A DNA stretch of 64,000 nucleotides from Hamadaea sp013361475 (GTDB lineage: Bacteria > Actinomycetota > Actinomycetes > Mycobacteriales > Micromonosporaceae): the NCBI RefSeq assembly GCF_040654195.1, contig NZ_JBFAHM010000022.1, positions 23,526 through 87,525 on the forward strand, written 5' to 3'. Within the stretch, counting starts at the first letter, position 1. Each line of letters begins with the position of its first letter. The position numbers were made by a program, and so were the translations under genes. The notes beneath the pieces are model-generated. The model was not told the DNA's origin and made no database searches. It saw only the letters and a program-made list of their open reading frames with translations. Positions 43,553 to 52,886 of the stretch are shown here, in pieces.

Positions 43553-46500
43553 ATGCGAAGGCTTGCCGCTGCCCTGACAGCGCTGTGCATCGTCGTGGTG
43601 GGACTGGCCGCAATGCCGCGACCGGCCGCCGCCGCCGTCTACGTACCGCAGAACTCGAACCGTTCCGTGCTGAACTTCAACACCCAATGGCTGTTCGCCG
43701 GGGACATGCCCAACGGCGCCGGCCAGGGCGTGAGCCTGGACGAGAGCACGTTCGTCCCAGTCAGCCTGCCCTACTTCCGAACCCACCCGCACAAGGGCTT
43801 CCCCAAGGGCGACTTCGAGGTGCCGGCCTCCTGGTACCGGCGCCACTTCACGCTGCCCAGCCAGTACGCCGGCCGCCGGATCGCGGTCGAGTTCCAGGGT
43901 GTCTCCAAGGTCGCCGACGTCTACGTCAACGGCACCCTCGTCGGTCAGCACAAGGGCGCGTACACCTCCTTCACCTACGACATCACGCCGTACGTGAGCA
44001 TCGGCGGCGCCGACAACGTGATCGCGGTGAAGGTCGACTCCATGACCCGCAACGACATTCCGCCGGAAGGCGGAGCGATCGACTACTACGTGTGGGGCGG
44101 CATCGTCCGGGACGTCAACATGATCGTCACCGATCCGGTGCACGTCGACTGGGCGTTCCTCACCACGCCGACCCTCAACACCGTCAACGCCCGCACCCGC
44201 GTACGCAACGACAGCTCCACGGCCAAGTCGATCACCGTGGTCACGCAGATCGTCGACGCCGGCAACAACGTCGTCGCGACCGGCACCGCGACCCAGACCA
44301 TCGCCGGGCAGTCGGCGGCCGAGTTCACCTACAACACGAGCAGCATCGCCAATCCGAACACCTGGCACCCGGATCATCCGTACCTGTACACGGCCTACAC
44401 CCAGGTACGCGACGGGTCGGCGTACGTCGACGAGCACAAGACCCGGCTCGGCATCCGTACGATCCAGTTCAGCCGCAGCGACGGCAAGTTCTACCTCAAC
44501 GGGCAGGCGTTGAAGCTCCGCGGACTCGACCGGCACGAGTCGTACCCGTACATCGGGCGCGCAGCGCCGAACCGTCTGCAGGTCAAGGACGCCGACATCC
44601 TGAAGAACGAACTCGGCGTCAACATCGTGCGTACGTCGCACTACCCGCAGGATCCGGAATTCCTCGATCGGGCCGACGAGATCGGTCTGCTCGTCATGGA
44701 GGAGATCCCGGGCTGGCAGTACATCGGCAACACCGCCTGGCAGGACATCGCGGTCGAGAACGTCCGCGAGATGGTGACCCGGGATCGGCATCACCCGTCG
44801 ATCGTGCTGTGGGGCGTACGCATCAACGAATCCGGCGACAACCACGGGTTCTATACGCGTACGAACGATCTGGCCCGGCAGCTCGACCCCTCGCGGCCGA
44901 CCGGCGGCGTACGCAACTTCAAGGGCAGCGAGTTCCTCGAGGACGTCTACACCTACAACGACTTCTCGGGAACCGCCGACAACCCGACCGTCCTACCCTG
45001 GCTGATCACCGAATCGGTCGGGCACACTGCCCCGGTCCGCTCCTGGGATTCGGAGTCGGCGCTGCTGGGGACCATGCGCGTACACCTCAACGTGCAGAAC
45101 ACCGCGGCCGGCAAGGCGAACATCTCCGGCGCGATGGGCTGGGCGGCCTTCGACTACAACACGACCTTCGTCACACCCCCGTCGTGCGAGAACTACACCT
45201 GTTACCACGGCGTCTCGGACATCTATCGGATCCCGAAACTCGACGCCGCGGCATTCGCCTCCCAGCGCGATCCGGCGCTGTACGGGCCGTACGTCTCGAT
45301 CCTCAGCTACTGGACTCCAGGCGTGTCCAGCAGCACCATCCAGGTGGCAGGCAACTGCCAGCAGGTGGAGCTGTTCGCCAACGGAGTTTCCCGAGGGCGG
45401 ATCAACCCCAACGCATACACGAACCTCCCGCATCCGCTGTTCCAGTTCACCGGTCTGACGGTCGCGGCAGGACAGCTGCGGGCGGACTGCTGGATCGGCG
45501 GTCAGATCGTGGCCACCGACACCCGCTACACCCCCGGAGCGGCCACGCGCCTCACGTTGACCGCCGACGACACGGCGATCAAGGCCGACGGCTCCGACAT
45601 GACCCGGGTCGTGGTCAAGGCCCTGGACAGCAACAACCAGGTCGTACCCACGAACAGCGCCGCCGTCACGTTCGCCCTCACCGGGCCGGGCGCAGTCGTC
45701 GGCGAGAGCCCACTCACTCTGGAGGCCGGCACCGGCGCGGTGTACCTCAAGAGCGCGCTCGGACAAACCGGCACGATGACGCTGACCGCGTCGGCGCCGG
45801 GCCTGACCGCCGCGAATGTGAACGTGAACATCGCCGCGTTCACCGACCCGGTCGTCCCAGGTGGAGGCTCCTACGCCTTCGGCTTCCCGACCGACGTCAA
45901 CGAGCGGCAGCGCTTCAGTTACAGCGGCACTTGGCAGACCGGCACGGACAACCAGGCCTTCAGCAAGGACAACACCTGGAGCAGCACCGCCGGTAACACG
46001 GCGACCCTGTCCTTCACCGGAAACCGGGTCGTCCTGTACGGCATTCAGGATCCCGCTCACGGTTCAGCCGCGATATCGGTCGACTCCGGACCGGAGCAGA
46101 CGGTGAGTTTCCGGGCGTCGGCACGCCGGACCGACGTCGCACTTTTCACCAGCGGAACCCTTCCACAAGGTACGCACACCCTCCGCGTACGTGTTGTGGG
46201 AGACGGCGCGGTCGCGCTCGACCGGGCAATCGTGGTCTCGGCCGCACCCGCCCTGGTCACGCCGCCGCCACCGGGCAGCGACGGCAGCCGGGCCGGAACA
46301 CTCGTCGGTACGCAGTCCAGCCGGTGTGTGGACGTTCCGAGCGCCAGCACGACCAACGGCACCCAGGTGCAGCTGTGGGACTGCAACGGCGGCACGAACC
46401 AGCGATGGACGTACACGTCGAGCCGGCAGTTGACGGTGTACGGCAACAAGTGTCTGGACGCCAACGGTCAAGGGACGTCGAACGGCACGACGGCGATCAT

Positions 46501-46678
46501 CTGGGATTGCAACGGCGGCACGAACCAGCAGTGGAACCTCAATGCCAACGGCACGATCACCGGCGTGCAGTCCGGGTTGTGCCTGGACGCGGCCGGGGCC
46601 GGCACCGCGAACGGCACGAAGATCCAGCTCTGGTCCTGCACCGGTGGCACCAACCAGCAATGGACCCTGCGTAACTGA
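43553..46678 (+). CDS. Secreted GH2 family beta-galactosidase-like enzyme with sandwich module and ricin lectin domain
   Basis: ATG 43553 follows TTGGGAGA. The 1041-residue protein has a signal peptide and the GH2 order of sandwich (WYRRHFTLP, ADVYVNGTLVGQHKGAYTSF), immunoglobulin-like and barrel domains. LKLRGLDRHESYPYIGRA and NIVRTSHYPQDPEFLDRADEIGLLVMEE are hallmark. Acid/base Glu426 lies in INESGDN and nucleophile Glu487 in LITESV. Ig-like domains, then a beta-sandwich module (GSYAFGFPTDVN) and a ricin trefoil (about 910-1041) follow. It probably removes beta-galactose or a related sugar from side chains. Second gene of the operon. Confidence 0.88.
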   Translation: MRRLAAALTALCIVVVGLAAMPRPAAAAVYVPQNSNRSVLNFNTQWLFAGDMPNGAGQGVSLDESTFVPVSLPYFRTHPHKGFPKGDFEVPASWYRRHFTLPSQYAGRRIAVEFQGVSKVADVYVNGTLVGQHKGAYTSFTYDITPYVSIGGADNVIAVKVDSMTRNDIPPEGGAIDYYVWGGIVRDVNMIVTDPVHVDWAFLTTPTLNTVNARTRVRNDSSTAKSITVVTQIVDAGNNVVATGTATQTIAGQSAAEFTYNTSSIANPNTWHPDHPYLYTAYTQVRDGSAYVDEHKTRLGIRTIQFSRSDGKFYLNGQALKLRGLDRHESYPYIGRAAPNRLQVKDADILKNELGVNIVRTSHYPQDPEFLDRADEIGLLVMEEIPGWQYIGNTAWQDIAVENVREMVTRDRHHPSIVLWGVRINESGDNHGFYTRTNDLARQLDPSRPTGGVRNFKGSEFLEDVYTYNDFSGTADNPTVLPWLITESVGHTAPVRSWDSESALLGTMRVHLNVQNTAAGKANISGAMGWAAFDYNTTFVTPPSCENYTCYHGVSDIYRIPKLDAAAFASQRDPALYGPYVSILSYWTPGVSSSTIQVAGNCQQVELFANGVSRGRINPNAYTNLPHPLFQFTGLTVAAGQLRADCWIGGQIVATDTRYTPGAATRLTLTADDTAIKADGSDMTRVVVKALDSNNQVVPTNSAAVTFALTGPGAVVGESPLTLEAGTGAVYLKSALGQTGTMTLTASAPGLTAANVNVNIAAFTDPVVPGGGSYAFGFPTDVNERQRFSYSGTWQTGTDNQAFSKDNTWSSTAGNTATLSFTGNRVVLYGIQDPAHGSAAISVDSGPEQTVSFRASARRTDVALFTSGTLPQGTHTLRVRVVGDGAVALDRAIVVSAAPALVTPPPPGSDGSRAGTLVGTQSSRCVDVPSASTTNGTQVQLWDCNGGTNQRWTYTSSRQLTVYGNKCLDANGQGTSNGTTAIIWDCNGGTNQQWNLNANGTITGVQSGLCLDAAGAGTANGTKIQLWSCTGGTNQQWTLRN

Positions 46679-46698
46679 CCCCTCCCCCAAAGACCCGC

Positions 46699-46735
46699 GA
46701 GTGTAGGGGCGCACCGTGCCCTCGCCCCTACACTC
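46699..46735 (+). terminator. Intercistronic hairpin between GH2 and GH43 genes
   Basis: A perfect 13-bp stem, GAGTGTAGGGGCG at 46699-46711 and CGCCCCTACACTC at 46723-46735, with an 11-nt loop. It has no U-run. It may end part of the transcripts (attenuation) or protect the upstream mRNA, lowering GH43 expression relative to GH2. Confidence 0.65.
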
Positions 46736-46757
46736 CGGCCTACCGAAGGCGGCTTCC

Positions 46758-48554
46758 ATGCGAAAACTCTTCACCGTCGCGGTTGCCCTGCTCGCCGCGA
46801 TCGCCCTACTCCCCGGCCCGGCCCGGGCCGACAATCCCATCGTCCAGACCATCTACACGGCAGACCCGGCGCCGCTGGTCTACAACGGCCGGGTTTACCT
46901 CTACACCGGCCACGACGAAGACAACTCCACCTACTTCACCATGCGCGAATGGCGGGTCTGGTCGTCGGCCGACATGGTGAACTGGACCGATCACGGCTCG
47001 CCGATGAGCCTGGCCACCTTCAGCTGGGCGAGCTCCGACGCCTGGGCGGGTCAGGCGGTCTACCGCAACGGCAAGTTCTACTGGTATGTCCCCGTACGGA
47101 TGTCCAACGGATCGCAGGCCATCGGCGTGGGCGTCGCCGACTCCCCCACCGGACCCTTCCGGGACGCCCTCGGCCGCCCGCTGATCCAGAACGCGGAGAT
47201 CGATCCGACGGTCTACATCGACGATGACGGCCAGGCCTACCTCTACTACGGCAACCCGCATTTGTGGTACGTGCGGCTCAACGCCGACATGATCTCCTAC
47301 TCGGGCAGCCCGACGCAGATTCCGCTCACGACAGCGGGCTTCGGCACCCGTACGGGCGACGCGAACCGGCCGACGCTCTATGAAGAAGGCCCCTGGTTCT
47401 ACAAGCGCAATGGGCTCTACTACATGGTGTTCGCCGCCAAGTGCTGCTCGGAGTTCATCGCGTACTCCACCGCGCCGGGCCCGACCGGGCCGTGGACCTA
47501 CCGGGGAACGATCATGCCGACGCAGGGCGCCAGCTTCACCAACCATCCCGGACTCGTCGACTTCAACGGGGGTTCGTACTTCTTCTATCACAATGGCGCG
47601 CTACCAAGCGGCGGCGGATACACCCGCTCCGTCGCCGTGGAGAAGTTCAGCTACAACGCCGACGGCACGATCCCGACGATCACCATGACGACCACCGGCG
47701 CGCCCCAAGTCGGCGTGCTGAACCCGTACGTGCGGCAGGAGGCCGAGACGATCGCGTGGGAGTCCGGTGTCGAGACCGAACCCGCGAGCGAGGGCGGGAT
47801 GAACGTCGGGTGGATTCAGAACGGTGACTGGATCAAGGTGAAGGGCGTCGGGTTCGGGTCCGGCGCGTCCTCCTTCACCGCTCGCGTCGCGTCCGGAACC
47901 AGCGGTGGCTCCATCGAGCTGCGGCTGGACAGCGCCACCGGCACGATCGCGGGGACCTGCGCCGTCCCCGGTACGGGCGGCTGGCAGACGTGGTCCACGG
48001 TCACCTGCGCCACCAACGGGGCAACCGGTACGCACGACCTCTACCTGCGGTTCACGGGCGGCAGTGGTTACCTGTTCAACCTGAACTGGTGGCAGTTCGC
48101 CACCGGCTCGTCCGGCGGAGCGTATCCGACGGGCTACCACCCGCTCGTGATCGGCAACAACGGCCTATGCCTCGACGTCAGCGGGGCATCGACGGCCGCC
48201 GGGGCGGCGGTCACCCAGTGGACGTGCGGCGGGCAGGCCAACCAGCAGTTCCAGTTCGTGTCTGTGTCCGGCGGGTATGGCCGCTTGCAGGCGCAGCACT
48301 CGGGCTACGACGTAGCCGTCGCCAACAGCTCGACGGCGGCCGGAGTGCCGAACATCGTCCAGCAGGCGCCGACCAGCTCGCCGAACAGCCTGTGGCTGCC
48401 CGTGCAGCAGTCCGACGGTTCGTACTCGTTCAAGAATCAGAACAGCGGACTGTGCTTGGACGTCTACGGCGCCAACAGCACGCTCGGTCAGCAGCTCGAT
48501 CAATGGCAGTGTAAGAACGCACCGGGCACGAACCAGGACTTCACACCTCGCTGA
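46758..48554 (+). CDS. Secreted GH43 enzyme with CBM6 and ricin lectin domain
   Basis: ATG 46758 starts a 598-residue protein with a signal peptide (FTVAVALLAAIALLPGPARA). The GH43 five-blade domain carries general base Asp36 (TADPAPLV), Asp149 (EIDPTVYI) and acid Glu210 in EEGPWFYK. A CBM6-like domain (about 340-462; YVRQEAETIAWESGVETEP, WIQNGDWIKVKGVGF) and a ricin trefoil (about 470-598) follow. It likely trims arabinose or xylose. Third gene of the rightward operon, after a hairpin that may lower its expression. Confidence 0.92.
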   Translation: MRKLFTVAVALLAAIALLPGPARADNPIVQTIYTADPAPLVYNGRVYLYTGHDEDNSTYFTMREWRVWSSADMVNWTDHGSPMSLATFSWASSDAWAGQAVYRNGKFYWYVPVRMSNGSQAIGVGVADSPTGPFRDALGRPLIQNAEIDPTVYIDDDGQAYLYYGNPHLWYVRLNADMISYSGSPTQIPLTTAGFGTRTGDANRPTLYEEGPWFYKRNGLYYMVFAAKCCSEFIAYSTAPGPTGPWTYRGTIMPTQGASFTNHPGLVDFNGGSYFFYHNGALPSGGGYTRSVAVEKFSYNADGTIPTITMTTTGAPQVGVLNPYVRQEAETIAWESGVETEPASEGGMNVGWIQNGDWIKVKGVGFGSGASSFTARVASGTSGGSIELRLDSATGTIAGTCAVPGTGGWQTWSTVTCATNGATGTHDLYLRFTGGSGYLFNLNWWQFATGSSGGAYPTGYHPLVIGNNGLCLDVSGASTAAGAAVTQWTCGGQANQQFQFVSVSGGYGRLQAQHSGYDVAVANSSTAAGVPNIVQQAPTSSPNSLWLPVQQSDGSYSFKNQNSGLCLDVYGANSTLGQQLDQWQCKNAPGTNQDFTPR

Positions 48555-48581
48555 ATTACCGGTGAGCTGAACGACTGATGA

Positions 48582-48612
48582 AACGGGGGGCGTGCCGGGC
48601 ACGCCCCCCGTT
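48582..48612. terminator. Bidirectional terminator between convergent hydrolase operons
   Basis: A 13-bp GC-rich stem, AACGGGGGGCGTG at 48582-48594 and CACGCCCCCCGTT at 48600-48612, with a 5-nt loop, lies between the GH43 gene and the SGNH esterase gene. Confidence 0.9.
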
Positions 48613-48630
48613 GCCGATCACGCCCCCGGA

Positions 48631-49749
48631 TCAGGCGCGAGTGCTCCACTGCTGGTTCGTGCCGCCGTGGCAACTCCAGAGCTGGATCTTGGTGCCGTTG
48701 GCGGTGGCGGTACCGGCCGCGTCCAGGCACAGGCCGGACTGCACGCCGGTGATCGTGCCGTTGGCGTTGAGGTTCCACTGCTGGTTCGTCTGACCGTTGC
48801 AGTCCCAGATCACGACAGCGGTACCGTTAGTCGTTCCGCGCCCGGACGCGTCCAAGCACTTGTTGCCATAGACCGTCAATTGCTTGCTTGACGTGTACGT
48901 ATAGCGCTGGTTCGTGCCGCCGTGGCAGTCCCACAGCTGCACCTGCGTACCGTTCGTGGTGCTGTAGCCGGGCACGTCAATGCACCGGCCGGACTGCGCA
49001 CCGACGATCTCCACGTTCGTCCAGCCGTCTCCGCTACCCGGCGTGCCGATGCTTCCGGGCACCGAAAGCAGCGCCTGGTACCAGACCGCGGCCATCTTGT
49101 CGTACCCCGTGGCCGTCGGGTGGACGCCGTCGATGAGATCGGCCGTGGTCAGCGCGCTGTGCATGTCCACCAGGTGCACGTGCTTACCCGCGTTGACCTT
49201 GCTCTGGACGATGCCGGGAATCGCGGCGTTGAAGGTGCGTACCGCCGCCTCCTGCCCGCTGTTGGCCAGCGGGATGAGCTGCGCGACGAACACTTCGGCA
49301 CTCGGCGCGGCGGTGGTGATGTGGTCGATCAGCGTCGACAGCCGATTCGGCGCAGTGCTGACGTTGTAGTTCTGCAGCACGTCGTTGGTGCCGATGTGCA
49401 GCAGCACCGTATGCGGCTGGTAGCTGGCCAGCCAGCCGGTGATGCTCGCGTCGATCTGGTCGATCCGCCAGCCCGGATGGCCTTCGTGGTCGTGGTCGCC
49501 GAGACTCGACGGGCCGTTGTACTGCGAGCCGACCAGGTCCACGGTGTATCGGCCGGTGGCGAGCCGTTGCCACAGTCCGATCCGGTACCCGCCCGGCACT
49601 TGGGTGCCTTCGGTGATCGAGTCACCGAGCGGCATGACGCGTACGCCGCCGTTGGACTCCGCGTGTGCCGCGCCTGCCGGCATCGCTATGAACGCTGTCG
49701 CGAGTGCTAATGCGGCGGTCGCGGACCGCCATGTCTTCTTGGTTCCCAT
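48631..49749 (-). CDS. Secreted SGNH/GDSL esterase with ricin lectin domain (CE3-like)
   Basis: A 372-residue protein with a signal peptide, the nucleophile Ser44 in VMPLGDSITEG, the oxyanion GTND motif in LLHIGTNDVL, and catalytic Asp/His in LIDGVHPTATGY. Such enzymes deacetylate acetylxylan or acetylated pectin. A ricin trefoil follows (about 248-372), nearly identical in layout to those of neighbouring genes. Fourth and last gene of the leftward operon (18 nt after GH27). Confidence 0.9.
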   Translation of the reverse strand: MGTKKTWRSATAALALATAFIAMPAGAAHAESNGGVRVMPLGDSITEGTQVPGGYRIGLWQRLATGRYTVDLVGSQYNGPSSLGDHDHEGHPGWRIDQIDASITGWLASYQPHTVLLHIGTNDVLQNYNVSTAPNRLSTLIDHITTAAPSAEVFVAQLIPLANSGQEAAVRTFNAAIPGIVQSKVNAGKHVHLVDMHSALTTADLIDGVHPTATGYDKMAAVWYQALLSVPGSIGTPGSGDGWTNVEIVGAQSGRCIDVPGYSTTNGTQVQLWDCHGGTNQRYTYTSSKQLTVYGNKCLDASGRGTTNGTAVVIWDCNGQTNQQWNLNANGTITGVQSGLCLDAAGTATANGTKIQLWSCHGGTNQQWSTRA

Positions 49750-49767
49750 GCACTGCTCCTGTCCGGG

Positions 49768-51414
49768 CTACCGGCGGGTCCAGATCTGGTTCGTGCCGCC
49801 GTGGCAGGTCCAAAGGATCACGGTCGTCCCGTTGCCGGTGTTGCCGCCGTTGACGTCGAGGCAGAGTCCGGACTGGACGCCGCTGATCGTTCCGTTGGCG
49901 TTGACGTTCCACTGCTGGTTCGTCTGGCCGTTGCAGTCCCAGATCTGCGCTTTGGCGCCGGCGGTCGCATTGAGCGGGGCGTCGAGGCACTTGCCCAGCC
50001 CTCGGATCGTCAGCCCGTCGAACGTCCACTGCTGGTTCGTCTGGCCGTTGCAGTCCCAGATGACCGGCTGGGTGCCGTTGGCCGTGGTGCCGTTGGGAAG
50101 GTCGAGGCATCGTCCGGAAGCCGCGCTGACCACGGTGACGGTCCCGCTCGGCGAAGGCGACGAGGTGCCGCCACCGCTGACCCGGTAGACGACCGCGCCG
50201 TGTCCCGGCACGCTCGCCGAGATCGCACCAGTGGTCGTGCTCGTCGAGTTCGACCAGGCGTCGCGCAGCGTGAACGAGCTGCCGGACTTGCCGACCGCCG
50301 CAGCGCTGGTGGAGATCGTCGTCGTGCTACTGCCCTGATTGAGCAGGGCCACTGCGACGTCACCGTTGGACAGCCGCTTGGCGAACACTCGCCGGGTGCC
50401 GTCGAAGGAGACCTGGGTCGCCTGCTGGCCCAGGGTGTCCTGATTGATCGCGATGAGGTTCTGGTTCAGCAGGATGGTGCGGGTGGCCGCGTCCATGGAC
50501 CGCACGTCGTTCCCCGCGATCAGCGGTGACGCCATCATCGACCACATCGCGAAATGCGTACGCATCTCCGTGTCGGACATGCCGCCCCGGCCGACCTCCA
50601 TCATGTCCGGATCGTTGAAGTGCCCCGGTCCGGCGTACCCGGCCAGTGGAGCGTTGACGTTGATGATGTTCTGGATGCCCATGGGGTAGCCGTTGGTCTG
50701 GCCCGTGTCCCAAGCGTTCGTGATGTCCTCGGTCGTACGCCAGATGTTCGCGACGTCGCCCCAGTTGCGCTGCGGGCCGGTCTTCGAGTGGATGCTGTTG
50801 GAGTTGATGCTGTACAGGATCGGCCGGCCGGCGGCCGCCAGCGCGTCCCGCATGATCGAGAAGGTTCGCACCTGGTCATCGATCGTTCCGGTCGGCGAGC
50901 ACCAGTCGTACTTGAGGTAGTCGACGCCCCAGGCGGCGAACTGCCGGGCGTCCTGAGCTTCATGCCCGAGACTTCCGGTCGATCCGGGCCAGGAGTTGAA
51001 GTACTGCGCACAGGTCTTCGCCAATGGGCCTTCGTAGATGCCGAACTTCAAGCCCTTGCCGTGAATGTAGTCGCCCAGGGCCTTCATGCCGCTCGGGAAC
51101 CGGTTCGGGTCGCCATGCAGGTTGCCGCTGCCGTCCCGGTTCGGGTTGAACCAGCAGTCGTCGATGACGACGTATTGGTAACCCGCGTCGCGCATGCCGT
51201 TGCTCGCCATGGCGTCGACGACTTGATGGATGAGGGACTCGTTGATGTTGCAGCCGAAGGTGTTCCAACTGTTCCACCCCATCGGCGGGGTACGGCCGAC
51301 GCCGTTCTCGAGCGCCTGTGCGCTTGGCACAGACAGGAATGCCACCGTCGCCGCGGCGGCTACCAGGGCCGCCGAGAAGCTCGCGGCCAGTCGCAGTCGG
51401 ATACTACGTCGCAC
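49768..51414 (-). CDS. Secreted GH27 alpha-galactosidase with ricin lectin domain
   Basis: GTG 51414 begins MRRSIRLRLA with a signal peptide. A longer frame to 52047 runs into another gene. The 548-residue enzyme has TPPMGWNSWNTFGCNINE, YVVIDDCWFNP, nucleophile Asp170 in LKYDWCS and acid/base Asp270 in NDPDMMEVG, all GH27 hallmarks, then a C-terminal sandwich and a ricin trefoil (about 425-548). It removes terminal alpha-galactose, for example from galactomannan or pectic side chains. Third gene of the leftward operon. Confidence 0.93.
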   Translation of the reverse strand: MRRSIRLRLAASFSAALVAAAATVAFLSVPSAQALENGVGRTPPMGWNSWNTFGCNINESLIHQVVDAMASNGMRDAGYQYVVIDDCWFNPNRDGSGNLHGDPNRFPSGMKALGDYIHGKGLKFGIYEGPLAKTCAQYFNSWPGSTGSLGHEAQDARQFAAWGVDYLKYDWCSPTGTIDDQVRTFSIMRDALAAAGRPILYSINSNSIHSKTGPQRNWGDVANIWRTTEDITNAWDTGQTNGYPMGIQNIINVNAPLAGYAGPGHFNDPDMMEVGRGGMSDTEMRTHFAMWSMMASPLIAGNDVRSMDAATRTILLNQNLIAINQDTLGQQATQVSFDGTRRVFAKRLSNGDVAVALLNQGSSTTTISTSAAAVGKSGSSFTLRDAWSNSTSTTTGAISASVPGHGAVVYRVSGGGTSSPSPSGTVTVVSAASGRCLDLPNGTTANGTQPVIWDCNGQTNQQWTFDGLTIRGLGKCLDAPLNATAGAKAQIWDCNGQTNQQWNVNANGTISGVQSGLCLDVNGGNTGNGTTVILWTCHGGTNQIWTRR

Positions 51415-51436
51415 TTTGTTGCCTTTCGTGAGGGTT

Positions 51437-51472
51437 CGGGGACAGGCGGCCCGCCCAGGCCGCCTGTCCCCG
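51437..51472 (-). terminator. Intercistronic hairpin between esterase and GH27 genes
   Basis: A 14-bp stem, CGGGGACAGGCGGC at 51437-51450 and GCCGCCTGTCCCCG at 51459-51472, with an 8-nt loop. It sits between cotranscribed genes and could attenuate or stabilise the mRNA, mirroring the hairpin in the rightward operon. Confidence 0.6.
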
Positions 51473-51482
51473 GCGAGGGGTG

Positions 51483-52874
51483 TCAGCTCCGTGTGCTCCA
51501 CTGCTGGTTGCCGCCACCCGTGCAGGCCCACAGTTGGATCTTGGTGCCGTTGGCGGTCGCCGTTCCGGCCGCGTCCAGGCACAACCCGGACTGCACGCCG
51601 GTGATCGTGCCGTTGACGTTGAGATTCCACTGCTGATTGGCCTGGCCGTTGCAGTCCCAGATGATCGCCGTCGTGCCGTTCGACGTCCCTTGACCGTTGG
51701 CGTCCAGACACTTGTTGCCGTACACCGTCAACTGCCGGCCCGCCGTATACGTCCACCGCTGATTCGTGCCGCCATGGCAGTCCCACAACTGCAGCTGCGT
51801 GCCGTTCGCCGTGCTCGAACCCGGCACATCGACACACCGCCCCGAAGCCCCACCGACGACCATCACGTTCTGCCGACTGCCCGACGGCGACACCGAAGGC
51901 GACACCGACGGCGACGGGCTCGACGTGCTGCCGAACTGTGAGATGAACCGCCAGGCCTCGCCCTTGGTCCAGGTCCGGACGCCGTCCTCGCAACCGGAGC
52001 AGCCGTCCACCGGGCCAGGACCGTGACCACCGTCGAAGGCTGCCCACTGCACCGGGTAGCCGGCCCGGCAGGAGTAGGTCGTGGTGATGTGCCGTCCACT
52101 GCCGGCCGTCGGCTCAGGTGCGTTCTGTGCAGCACATCCGTTGTTCCGCAGGAACGTGTCGCGGAGACCTCGGCCGAGCGAGATGTTGAGCACGTTGTCG
52201 GAGATGCCGTGGATGCCGAAGTACGCGATCGGCTGCGTACCGCCGTTGCAGCCGCTCAGCTGGGCGCCGGAGTAGACGACGACGGCACGGAAGACGTTCG
52301 CCCGCGCGCAGGCGATCGCGTAACTCATGCCGCCGCCGTAACTGAATCCCATGGCGTACAGCTGAGTCGTGTCCACGCACAGGTCAGCCTCGATGCGGCT
52401 GATCATGGCGTCGGTGAAGGCGAGATCCTCGCCGTTGTTGTTGGCCCAGCCGTTGTTGAAGCCCTGTGGGGCCACGAGGATCGCCGAGTTGTTCGACTGC
52501 TCCTGCATGCCGTAGTACGCCCACGCGGAGCCGCTGGATCCACCGGAGGCGACGTCGTTCATGGTGCCGCCACGCCAGTGGTAGGCGAAGATCAGCCGAT
52601 ACGGGTTGGCGTTGTTGTAGCCGGCTGGGATGCGCAGGATGAAGCTGCGGTTGACGCCGCCGCTGGAGATGGTGTTGGTTCCGTTCACGAGGGTCGGGTT
52701 ACGCCCACAACCGGCGGTCGCCGCCGCGAGAGCCGGTGTCTCCGCTGCCGAAGCGGAGCCGAGAACAGAGCTGGCGGCCATTCCGGCGACCACCGTCGCC
52801 AGCGTCGCCGCGGCCGCGACGAGCAGCCGGATCGATGTGCGGGCAGGCCGAAGCCGCCCCAAGAGGCGTGTCAT
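51483..52874 (-). CDS. Secreted CE1/PHB-depolymerase-type esterase with ricin lectin domain
   Basis: A 463-residue protein with a signal peptide and an alpha/beta hydrolase domain: GGVNRSFILRIPAGYN, the oxyanion-region HWRGGTMND, nucleophile Ser178 in MGFSYGGGM, IHGISD and catalytic His in AFDGGHGPGP. This is the feruloyl/acetyl-xylan esterase branch. A Ser/Pro linker (STSSPSPSVSPSVS) leads to a ricin trefoil (about 338-463). It would cut ester decorations that block hydrolases. Second gene of the leftward operon, 12 nt after the GH43. Confidence 0.9.
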   Translation of the reverse strand: MTRLLGRLRPARTSIRLLVAAAATLATVVAGMAASSVLGSASAAETPALAAATAGCGRNPTLVNGTNTISSGGVNRSFILRIPAGYNNANPYRLIFAYHWRGGTMNDVASGGSSGSAWAYYGMQEQSNNSAILVAPQGFNNGWANNNGEDLAFTDAMISRIEADLCVDTTQLYAMGFSYGGGMSYAIACARANVFRAVVVYSGAQLSGCNGGTQPIAYFGIHGISDNVLNISLGRGLRDTFLRNNGCAAQNAPEPTAGSGRHITTTYSCRAGYPVQWAAFDGGHGPGPVDGCSGCEDGVRTWTKGEAWRFISQFGSTSSPSPSVSPSVSPSGSRQNVMVVGGASGRCVDVPGSSTANGTQLQLWDCHGGTNQRWTYTAGRQLTVYGNKCLDANGQGTSNGTTAIIWDCNGQANQQWNLNVNGTITGVQSGLCLDAAGTATANGTKIQLWACTGGGNQQWSTRS

Positions 52875-52886
52875 GGAGATCTCCTG

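Noticed and set aside
49768..52047. Extended GH27 frame up to 52047
   Set aside because: The extra N-terminus overlaps the esterase gene on the same strand in another frame and is composed of shadow sequence; GTG 51414 begins a signal peptide.
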